A stretch of DNA of 64,000 nucleotides from Rhodovibrionaceae bacterium (GTDB lineage Bacteria > Pseudomonadota > Alphaproteobacteria > Kiloniellales > DSM-21159). Positions 27,248 to 35,415 of this stretch are shown here, piece after piece. The DNA lies in contig JANQMX010000039.1 in assembly GCA_028279885.1 (NCBI GenBank), positions 1 through 64,000 of the forward strand, in the 5' to 3' direction. Positions within the stretch are counted from its first letter, which is position 1. Each line of letters opens with the position of its first letter. The notes beneath the pieces are model-generated. The model saw only the letters and a list, made by a program, of their open reading frames with translations. It was not told the origin of the DNA and ran no database searches. The position numbers and the translations under genes are program-made.

Positions 27248-29055
27248 TGTCGGCTCTGCTGGAGGTGCGCGATCTTTGGGTGTCCGCAAGCAAGGATGAC
27301 GGCACCACGCAACCCATCGTCAAAGGGGTCAACTTCGAGGTGAAGCCCTCCGAAGTCGTCGCTCTGATCGGCGAGTCCGGCTCCGGCAAGACGACCATCG
27401 CCCTCTCGGCACTCGCCTTCACGAAGCCCGGGCTCGAGTTCACCGGCGGCGAAGTCACCCTGCAGGGCAGCGATGTGCTGACCATGCCGCGGCAGGAGCA
27501 GCGCAAGCTGCGCGGCCAGCGCGTCGCCTATCTGGCGCAGAGCGCAGCCGCCACCTTCAACCCGGCGATCAAGATCGGCGAGCAGGTCACCGAGTCCTCG
27601 GTCCTGCACGGCATCCTGACCCAGGAGGAGGCGGACCGGCGCGCCGAAAGCCTCTACCGCGCGCTCGAACTGCCCGACCCAGAGCGCCTTGGCCGGCGCT
27701 ATCCGCACCAGGTGTCGGGCGGCCAGCTTCAGCGCCTGATGGCCGCCATGGCGCTCTGCGGCAAGCCGGACTTGCTGGTGCTGGACGAGCCGACCACGGC
27801 GCTCGATGTCACAACCCAGATCGAGGTGCTGAAGGCGATCAAGGAGGTGATCCGCGAAGAAGGCTCGGCCGCCATCTACGTCACCCACGACCTGGCCGTC
27901 GTCGCGCAGATCGCCGATCACATCGTCGTGCTCTATAACGGCGCCATCCAGGAGCAGGGGCCGGCGGACCAGATCATCAATCGCCCGACCCACCCCTACA
28001 CCCGGCGCTTGATGGCCGCCGTGCGACCGCCGCCCGCAGCCGGCGAGGATGCCGAGGCCGACACGTCGGGGCAGCAGAGCATTCCCGCCCTGGAAGCCAA
28101 GAACATCAGCGCCGGCTATCGCATCGCAAGCGGCGGCAAGCCCCTGGCGCTGGTCTTGAAGGACATCAACGTCGCCGTGAAACGCGGACAGGTCGTCGGC
28201 ATGATCGGTGAGTCCGGCTGCGGGAAATCGACCTTGGCGCGCGTCTTCGCCGGCCTGTTGCCCGCCATGGGTGGAGAGATTGCGCTCGACGGCCAGACCT
28301 TGGCACCCAGCCTCAAGGAGCGTTCGCGCGAAGAGCTGCGCAAGGTGCAGATCGTCTTTCAGATGGCCGACACTGCGCTCAATCCCCGGCAGCGGGTCGG
28401 CGACATCGTGGGCCGCCCGGCGCAGTTCTATCTCGGCCTCAAGGGCGCGGCGAAGCGCAAGCGCGTGGCCGAGCTGCTGCAGATGGTTGAGCTGCCGGCG
28501 GAGTTCGCATACCGCTATCCGCAGGAGCTATCGGGCGGGCAGAAGCAAAGGGTGAACCTGGCACGCGCCCTGGCCGCCGACCCGGAGGTGCTGCTCTGCG
28601 ACGAGGTCACCTCCGCGCTCGACACCATCGTCGGTGCCAACATCATCGAATTGCTGAAGAGCCTGCGTCGCGACCTCCAGGTCTCTTTCGTCTTCATCAG
28701 CCACGACCTTTCGACCGTCGCCTCCTTTGCCGATGAAATCGTCGTGCTCTACGCCGGACGCGTGGTCGAGCAGGGACCGGTCAACCAGGTCCTCTCGCCG
28801 CCCTACCATCCCTATACCCGGCTGCTGATCACCTCGGTCCCGGAGCTGCGCGTCGGCTGGCTGGAAGACAGCATGACGACGCGCGAGGCCGCGGCCGGCA
28901 TTGCGCGGGCGGTGGAGATATCCGCCATCGGTTGTCCCTTCAGCCGTCGCTGCCCGTTATCGATCGAAGGCACGTGCGACAGCGAGCTGCCGCCTATTCG
29001 CACGCCGTCTCCCGGGCACCAGATCGCCTGCCACCGTAGCTTGGGAGAGATCTGA
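27247..29055 (+). CDS. ABC transporter ATP-binding protein, fused DppD-DppF type
   Basis: Two Walker A motifs (GESGSGKTT, GESGCGKST) and two LSGGQ-type signatures (VSGGQLQRL, LSGGQKQRV) in one ORF. Confidence 0.92.
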   Translation: MSALLEVRDLWVSASKDDGTTQPIVKGVNFEVKPSEVVALIGESGSGKTTIALSALAFTKPGLEFTGGEVTLQGSDVLTMPRQEQRKLRGQRVAYLAQSAAATFNPAIKIGEQVTESSVLHGILTQEEADRRAESLYRALELPDPERLGRRYPHQVSGGQLQRLMAAMALCGKPDLLVLDEPTTALDVTTQIEVLKAIKEVIREEGSAAIYVTHDLAVVAQIADHIVVLYNGAIQEQGPADQIINRPTHPYTRRLMAAVRPPPAAGEDAEADTSGQQSIPALEAKNISAGYRIASGGKPLALVLKDINVAVKRGQVVGMIGESGCGKSTLARVFAGLLPAMGGEIALDGQTLAPSLKERSREELRKVQIVFQMADTALNPRQRVGDIVGRPAQFYLGLKGAAKRKRVAELLQMVELPAEFAYRYPQELSGGQKQRVNLARALAADPEVLLCDEVTSALDTIVGANIIELLKSLRRDLQVSFVFISHDLSTVASFADEIVVLYAGRVVEQGPVNQVLSPPYHPYTRLLITSVPELRVGWLEDSMTTREAAAGIARAVEISAIGCPFSRRCPLSIEGTCDSELPPIRTPSPGHQIACHRSLGEI

Positions 29056-29152
29056 CCGCCCGCAACACGTCCCATCTCCGGTTTCCCCGTTCCAAACCGG
29101 ACAGCCTTCCCTGCCGCCTAACCCGAAAAACAAACCAAAGAAGGAGAGCGCA

Positions 29153-29821
29153 ATGACGCAGTTTCGACCCAAGTACATCACCTTCGATTGCTACGGCACC
29201 CTGACCTGGTTCCAGATGAGCCGGATCGCCAAGGAGATGTACGCCGATCGCGTGCCGGACGGCGCCATCGACCGCTTCGTCCAGGACTTCAACTCCTACC
29301 GCTATGACGAGATCCTCGGCGACTGGAAGCCCTACAAGCAGGTGATCATGAACGCCGTGCGCCGGACCTGCGCGCTGTGGGATGTCGAGTATTTGGAGTC
29401 GGAAGCGGAGTTCTACTACAACGACATCCCGAATTGGGGGCCACACCCGGATGTCGCCGAGCCGCTGGCGCGGGTTGCCAAGCACTATCCGCTGGTCATT
29501 CTGTCGAACGCCTCCGACGATCAGATCCAGTCGAACGTCGACAAGCTTGGCGCGCCTTTCCATGCCATCTACACCGCCCAGCAGGCGCAGGCCTACAAGC
29601 CGCGGTTCCAAGCCTTCGAGTACATGCTCGATCAGCTTGGCTGCGGGCCGGAGGACCTGCTGCACGTCTCGGCCAGCCTGCGCTACGACCTTCAGTCGGC
29701 CTACTACATGCACATCGACAACAAGGTCTACGTCAACCGCGGCTACGAGCCTTCGAACCCCGCTTTCGGCTACCACGAAATCAAGGATATCAGCGGTTTG
29801 CCGGGAGTGCTTGGCCTCTAG
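29153..29821 (+). CDS. Haloacid dehalogenase type II-like HAD hydrolase
   Basis: KYITFDCYGTLTWF, LVILSNASDDQI, QAYKPRFQAFEYMLDQLG. Confidence 0.82.
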   Translation: MTQFRPKYITFDCYGTLTWFQMSRIAKEMYADRVPDGAIDRFVQDFNSYRYDEILGDWKPYKQVIMNAVRRTCALWDVEYLESEAEFYYNDIPNWGPHPDVAEPLARVAKHYPLVILSNASDDQIQSNVDKLGAPFHAIYTAQQAQAYKPRFQAFEYMLDQLGCGPEDLLHVSASLRYDLQSAYYMHIDNKVYVNRGYEPSNPAFGYHEIKDISGLPGVLGL

Positions 29822-29838
29822 AAAACAAGCGCTTTCCG

Positions 29839-31116
29839 ATGAAGCTCACCCCCTACTGGCTCGACACGGCACCGGACTTCACCTCCGGTGCCGTAGAGCA
29901 ATTGCCGGGCAAGTGCGATGTCGCCATCATCGGTGGCGGTTTGACTGGCCTGGCGGCTGCCTTGGCCCTTGCGCGGCGCGGTGTCGACGTCGTGGTGCTG
30001 GAGGCCGGCAAGGTGGTCGGCGCCGCCTCGGGCCGCAATGGCGGACACTGCAACAATGGGCTGGCGCACAACGTCGCCGGCCTTGCCAAGACGTTGGGGC
30101 CAGATCGGGCGCGGGCGCTCTATCACGCCTTCGATGCCGCGGTCGATCGAGTCGAGCAGCTGGTTGAGGAAGAGGCCATCGATTGCAGCTTTCGGCGCAG
30201 TGGCAAGATCAAGCTCGCCGCCAAGCCACGGCACTACGATGATTTGGTCAAGACGCACGAATTGCTGTCCCAAGACATCGACAGCGATACGGAGTTGCTC
30301 CCTGCCGCAGAGCTCGAGCGGGAAGTGAAGTCGTCTCAGTTCCATGGCGGGCTGCTGTACCGCCGCAGCGCCATGCTGCACGTCGGGCGCTTCGGAATCG
30401 GCCTAGCCGAAGCCGCCAGCCGACAAGGCGCCCGCATCTTCGAGCAGGCTGAGGTGAGCGGCCTGAACCGCCTGGCAGGAACGCGCTATGAGGTGCACTG
30501 TTCGAGGGGGACCCTGCGGGCGGAGAAGGTGCTGGTGGCGACCGGGGCCGAAACCGGCGATGCCCTTCCCTTCTTTCGACGCCGCATCGTGCCGGTCGGC
30601 AGCTTCATCATCGCCACCGAGCCCCTGACGTCCGAGCAGGTCGACAGCATCATGCCGACCCGCCGCACGGGAGTTACGACGAAGAATATCGGCAACTACT
30701 TCCGCATCTCGCCGGACGACCGGCTGATCTTCGGTGGCCGCGCGCGCTTCGCCCTCTCCAGCCCGGACTCCGACGCCAAGAGCGGTCGCATCCTTGAGCG
30801 CACCATGCTCCAGATCTTTCCGCAGTTGGCCGGGACCGAGATCGCCTACTGCTGGGGTGGCCTGCTCGACATCACCACCGATCGCCTGCCACGGGCCGGC
30901 CAGCAGGACGGCCTCTTCTATTCCATGGGCTACAGCGGCCACGGCGTGCAGATGTCGGTCTACATGGGTGAGGTGATGGCACAGGCCATGGCCGGGGAAG
31001 CTGCGGCCAACCCCTTCCGCGACCTTTCCTGGCCGCCCGTCCCGGCGCCGGCCAGCTCATCGTGGTTCCTGCCCCTGATCGGCGCCTATTACCGCGTGTT
31101 GGATTACGTGAGATGA
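29839..31116 (+). CDS. FAD-dependent oxidoreductase (gamma-glutamylputrescine-oxidase-like DAO)
   Basis: CDVAIIGGGLTGLAAALALARRGVDVVVLEAG; C-terminal DRLPRAGQQDGLFYSMGYSGHGVQMSVYMGEVMA. Confidence 0.85.
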   Translation: MKLTPYWLDTAPDFTSGAVEQLPGKCDVAIIGGGLTGLAAALALARRGVDVVVLEAGKVVGAASGRNGGHCNNGLAHNVAGLAKTLGPDRARALYHAFDAAVDRVEQLVEEEAIDCSFRRSGKIKLAAKPRHYDDLVKTHELLSQDIDSDTELLPAAELEREVKSSQFHGGLLYRRSAMLHVGRFGIGLAEAASRQGARIFEQAEVSGLNRLAGTRYEVHCSRGTLRAEKVLVATGAETGDALPFFRRRIVPVGSFIIATEPLTSEQVDSIMPTRRTGVTTKNIGNYFRISPDDRLIFGGRARFALSSPDSDAKSGRILERTMLQIFPQLAGTEIAYCWGGLLDITTDRLPRAGQQDGLFYSMGYSGHGVQMSVYMGEVMAQAMAGEAAANPFRDLSWPPVPAPASSSWFLPLIGAYYRVLDYVR

Positions 31117-31246
31117 GCCTTGTCCTGACCGAGAAATCCATTCGGGCCTGGCTGCCGCGGCTCGGCCTTTCGCTACCCAATGGCTCCGGACCGATCACGA
31201 CTCCCCCGTCACGGAGCAAGGTATAGCCTAGTTACTGGTACCAACC

Positions 31247-33295
31247 GTGGGGCAGACCACCATGAATACGTTCCGCACCGATCCGCTGCTCAAACCCTTT
31301 CGCCTTAAGCATCTCGCGTTGCGTAACCGTATTATGTCTACCAGCCACGCCTGCGGCTTGGGTGACGCCGATCATATGCCGGGCGAAGCCTATCAGGCCT
31401 ATCATGTGGCGAAGGCGCGTGGCGGGCTAGCACTGACAATGTTTGGGGGGTCGTCCTACGTATCGACGGACTCCAAGTGGGCCGGTGGCCAGTTGAGCGT
31501 GTCAACAGACGCGGTCATTCCGTATCTGCAGCAGTTTTCCGAGCGCGTTCATGCAGAAGGCGCAGCCTTGATGATCCAAGTGACCCATTTGGGCCGGCGT
31601 GCCGAAACCAACACGCAATCTTGGATGCCAACTCTTGCGCCGTCACCGATCCGCGAACGCGGACATCGCTCCATCCCGCGCCAGATCAACCGCCAAGAGA
31701 TCGAGCGCATCGTCCGCGATTTCGGACGCGCCGCCTTTCGCTGTAAGGAAGGCGGTCTGGACGGCCTCGAAGTCATGACTCATGGCCATTTGATTGGCCA
31801 GTTCCTCTCGCCCGACACAAACAAACGCGCAGATGAGTTCGGCGGCAGCGCTGAAAACCGCGCACGCTTCGGTCTGATGGTGATGGAGGAAATCCGTAAA
31901 CGCGTCGGCGACGACTTTATCGTCGGCATGCGGTATGCGATCGACGAGGGGATAGAGGGTGGCCAGGACTTCGACGATTGTCTCGCAATCCTGAAGCTGT
32001 TCGAAGAGCGCGGCCTCGTAGACTTCGTTAACGCGAATTATGGGCGTTTGGACACGGAGCTTGCATTGGTCGTCGATTGTATGCCCGGCATGCAGGAGCG
32101 ACAGGCCCCGTGGCTTTCAAAAGCCGCGGCGTTCAAACGCGAGATCGGCTTGCCGGTATTCCACGCGGCAAAGATCAACGACATCGCCACGGCGCGCCAT
32201 GCCATCCGTGATGGCCTGCTCGATATGGTCGCTATGACGCGCGCCCATATCGCTGATCCCAACATCGTCGCAAAGATCATGCGCGGCGAGGAGGACCGCA
32301 TTCGCCCTTGTGTCGGCGCGGTTCACTGCATGAGCGAAAACCGGCCTACATGTCTGCACAATCCTGCGACTGGGCGCGAACGCTTCTGGCCACAGGTAAT
32401 CGAGCCCACCACAGGCCCAGTGCATAAAGTCGTGGTTGTCGGCGGCGGGCCGGCTGGCTTGGAGGCGGCTCGCATCTCGGCCGAACGAGGGCATCGCGTC
32501 GTGCTCTTCGAGGCCGCGAGTACCATGGGCGGGCAATTGCGTCTGGCTGAAACAGCGTCGTGGCGCCGGGACGTGCGAGGAATCATTGAATGGCGCGAGG
32601 ACGAGCTCGCTCGTCTGGGTGTCGATACACGACTGAACATCTATGCCGAAGCAGACGATATCTTAACTGAAGCGCCTGACGTGGTGATCGTTGCAACCGG
32701 CGGCATTCCTGATTTCGACCTGATTGAGGGCGGTGATCTCTGCACCAGTGCCTGGGATGTCTTAGGCCGAACTGCGCAGGTAGGCGACCATGTCCTGGTG
32801 TATGATGGAACTGGCCGACACACGGCGCCGACGGTGGCTGAGTTTCTTGCCCGCACAGGCAAGCAGGTGCGCTTCTATATGGTCGACGATGTTCCGGCCA
32901 AGGAACTGGCCTATGGAGAGCGCGTGGTCTGGAAGAAGCGCCTGGCAGAAGAAAGTATCTCGGCCGTTGGTGATCATTCGTTGGTGTCCGTCGGACGCGC
33001 GGGCAATGGATTGGTCGCGACCTTGGTGTCCGACCTGACCGGGACTGAGAGCCGTCTCGAGGTAGCGGACGTTATTGTCGAGAACGGCTCGCAACCGGTC
33101 GACGGGCTATTCGAAGCTCTTCGCGCCGGCGCGGTGAACCATGGGCAATTGGACTTGGACTCCTTTGCGGAGGGGCGGCCTCAATCCTATCCGCAGTCCG
33201 GGGGCTACATGCTCTTTCGCATCGGGGACGCCGCGGGCAGCCGGAATGTGCAGGCCGCCATGTTCGACGCCCTGCGGCTGTGTTGCCGCCTATAG
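31247..33295 (+). CDS. NADH:flavin oxidoreductase (OYE/trimethylamine dehydrogenase/2-enoate reductase-like)
   Basis: N-terminal TIM-barrel OYE domain plus C-terminal VVVVGGGPAGLEAARISAERGHRVVLFEAASTMGGQL. Confidence 0.87.
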   Translation: MGQTTMNTFRTDPLLKPFRLKHLALRNRIMSTSHACGLGDADHMPGEAYQAYHVAKARGGLALTMFGGSSYVSTDSKWAGGQLSVSTDAVIPYLQQFSERVHAEGAALMIQVTHLGRRAETNTQSWMPTLAPSPIRERGHRSIPRQINRQEIERIVRDFGRAAFRCKEGGLDGLEVMTHGHLIGQFLSPDTNKRADEFGGSAENRARFGLMVMEEIRKRVGDDFIVGMRYAIDEGIEGGQDFDDCLAILKLFEERGLVDFVNANYGRLDTELALVVDCMPGMQERQAPWLSKAAAFKREIGLPVFHAAKINDIATARHAIRDGLLDMVAMTRAHIADPNIVAKIMRGEEDRIRPCVGAVHCMSENRPTCLHNPATGRERFWPQVIEPTTGPVHKVVVVGGGPAGLEAARISAERGHRVVLFEAASTMGGQLRLAETASWRRDVRGIIEWREDELARLGVDTRLNIYAEADDILTEAPDVVIVATGGIPDFDLIEGGDLCTSAWDVLGRTAQVGDHVLVYDGTGRHTAPTVAEFLARTGKQVRFYMVDDVPAKELAYGERVVWKKRLAEESISAVGDHSLVSVGRAGNGLVATLVSDLTGTESRLEVADVIVENGSQPVDGLFEALRAGAVNHGQLDLDSFAEGRPQSYPQSGGYMLFRIGDAAGSRNVQAAMFDALRLCCRL

Positions 33296-33344
33296 GCGTG
33301 ATCGGAAACCACTGCTTGATCCCCCGAGCGCCGCGGCGACTCCA

Positions 33345-33425
33345 CCGATGCCGGCGCCGGCCGGCTCACCTTGGTTTCTGCCCCTGATCGGCATGGACTA
33401 TCGCGTCTTTGACTATTTGAAATAG
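33345..33425 (+). pseudogene. 3' remnant of a paralogue of the FAD-dependent oxidoreductase at 29839..31116
   Basis: MPAPAGSPWFLPLIGMDYRVFDYLK* aligns without gaps to the C-terminus VPAPASSSWFLPLIGAYYRVLDYVR* of the upstream gene. Confidence 0.75.
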
Positions 33426-33520
33426 CAGCACTTATTTCCTTTCTACTTGGTCTCCTTGGTGCGGGCCGGAATACTCGCCTGCGAAAGAGCCCGTGCGGAA
33501 CCGAGAAAAAGGATCGCGAG

Positions 33521-34759
33521 ATGACCGGTGGAAACCTCCGAATAAATGAGGACCGGCTTTGGAGCCGGCTGATGCGCTCGGCGGAGATCGGGACGGGAGA
33601 GGCCGGCGGCTTGAAGCGACTGGCCTTGACCGAAGAAGATGCGGCCATGCGGCGCCAGCTGGTCGCCTGGGCCGAGGCGGATGGCTTTCCCGTCAGCGTC
33701 GACCGGGCCGGAAACATCTTCATCCGGCTGTCCGGGCGCGAGGAGTTGCCCCCTGTGCTGGTCGGTAGCCATTTGGACACCCAGGTCGCAGGCGGTCGCT
33801 TCGACGGTATCCTAGGCGTGCTGGCCGGTTTCGAAGTGATCCAGAGTCTCAAGGAAGCCGGTATCATCCCGAAACGTCCGATCGAGGTGGTGAACTGGGC
33901 GAACGAAGAGGGCGCCCGCTTTGCGCCGCCGATGATGGCGTCCGCCGTATTTGCCGGCGTGCAAAGCCTCGACTGGCTCTACGAGCGAACCGACGACGAC
34001 GGCGTAACCTATGGGGAGGCGCTGGCAGCCACCGGGTTCCGTGGCGATGAACCGGTCGGCGGCCGCGCGCTGGATTCCTACTTCGAGCTCCACATCGAAC
34101 AGGGACCGCTGCTCCAAGAAAACGATAGACCGCTCGGCATCGTGACGGGCGGCTACACCGTTCATGGCATGGTCATCCGCCTGACGGGAGAGACCGCCCA
34201 CACCGGCCCAACACCGATGGACCAGCGCCGCAATGCGCTGGTCGGTGCCGCCATGATCGCAGCGGCGACGAACGAGATCGGGCTCGCCTACGCACCCATC
34301 GGAAAGGCGACGGCGGCGCGCCTTGTAGCCTGGCCGAACAAGCCGGGGATCCTCTCCAGTTGGGCAGAGGTCACGGTCGACGTCCGCCACGAAGACCCGG
34401 CGGTCGCCGAGGCGATGCGCAGCGACTTGCAGCAGGCAATCGTTCGAAGCGCGGAGCGTGCCCGCGTCGAGGCGGAGATCGTCAGCACCTGGTACTTCGG
34501 CGATGAAGTCTTCGATGCCGACTGCAACGCCCTGGTCCGCCAGGCGGCCGAGCGGCTTGGCGTGCCTCATATGGAGATCAAGAGCCAGGCCGGCCACGAC
34601 GCCTACTATCTTAGCCGCGTGGCACCGACGGCTCTGTTGTTCAGTCCCTGCGTGGACGGCATCACGCACAATGAACGGGAAGACGTGCCTTTCGCGGAGA
34701 CGATGGCGGCCTCGAACGTTCTCCTCCAAGCCGTAATGGCCAGAGCTGAGCGAGACTGA
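33521..34759 (+). CDS. Zn-dependent M20-family amidohydrolase (N-carbamoyl-L-amino acid hydrolase/allantoate amidohydrolase-like)
   Basis: VGSHLDTQVAGGRFDGILGVLAGFEVI, WANEEGARFAPPMMAS, ELHIEQGPLLQ. Confidence 0.88.
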   Translation: MTGGNLRINEDRLWSRLMRSAEIGTGEAGGLKRLALTEEDAAMRRQLVAWAEADGFPVSVDRAGNIFIRLSGREELPPVLVGSHLDTQVAGGRFDGILGVLAGFEVIQSLKEAGIIPKRPIEVVNWANEEGARFAPPMMASAVFAGVQSLDWLYERTDDDGVTYGEALAATGFRGDEPVGGRALDSYFELHIEQGPLLQENDRPLGIVTGGYTVHGMVIRLTGETAHTGPTPMDQRRNALVGAAMIAAATNEIGLAYAPIGKATAARLVAWPNKPGILSSWAEVTVDVRHEDPAVAEAMRSDLQQAIVRSAERARVEAEIVSTWYFGDEVFDADCNALVRQAAERLGVPHMEIKSQAGHDAYYLSRVAPTALLFSPCVDGITHNEREDVPFAETMAASNVLLQAVMARAERD

Positions 34760-34761
34760 AG

Positions 34762-34981
34762 CAGCGATGCGGTCCTCCCAAGGAATGCTGTCGAGCGAGA
34801 AGCAGACGTGGTGAAGGCCCTCATCCTTTTCTCTTAGATGCTCAGCGAAGATCGAGTTGTCGTCGAGCGGTTGCATGAGTTCGAAGACAACCTTGCCCAC
34901 GTTGGCGAAGCCCACTCGAATCGAGAATGGGGTCGCGCGGCCGCGATAGGTCTGCTCGGTCGTGTAGGCAACGCCACCCAC
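34762..34981 (-). pseudogene. Truncated VOC/glyoxalase-like gene fragment
   Basis: Minus-strand translation RATPFSIRVGFANVGKVVFELMQPLDDNSIFAEHLREKDEGLHHVCFSLDSI is VOC-like; both ends missing. Confidence 0.65.
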
Positions 34982-35337
34982 AATGTAGTCCGTTCACCTG
35001 GGATCGTCAGTTCATCTCCTTTCGCTCGAACAGTACCCGGCCGAGAACAGTTGGAACGAAGGTAGGGACCTCGTGCACCGTGAGAAAAAGCGATGATCTC
35101 AGGCCGTAGATGAGATCAATTCAGCAACGGCACTATGCGCCGTCGGCCGGCGCCAACAGCTGGACCTGTTACAGGCCCCAGCGTCATGATTGCATCTAAA
35201 ACCGGCCCACAAGAGCCTCTCGGTTCGCACCTACCAGGATGCCTTGTTGCTGGAGCGCGCTGGTGGCTTCGATAGCCAAGCCATCGGCTCTAAATCTGCC
35301 GGGCGGATAGCTTGCCGAACCGAAGCAGCGACCTGTC

Positions 35338-35369
35338 CGCCTTCCCCCGGACTAAATCCGGGGAAGGCG
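35338..35369. repeat. Intergenic palindrome
   Basis: CGCCTTCCCCCGGA-CTAAA-TCCGGGGAAGGCG, 13 bp stem with one bulged C. Confidence 0.7.
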
Positions 35370-35415
35370 CGACAAACTCGGCGGTGATCCGATCCGATAG
35401 TCTCGGCGCACTAGC

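Noticed and set aside
26836-27993. 385-aa - strand ORF
   Set aside because: Antisense to the ABC permease and ATPase genes.
31113-31227. Short + strand ORF MSLVLTEKSIRAWLPRLGLSLPNGSGPITTPPSRSKV overlapping the oxidase stop
   Set aside because: Could be the 5' remnant of a lost gene, but too short and without recognisable similarity.
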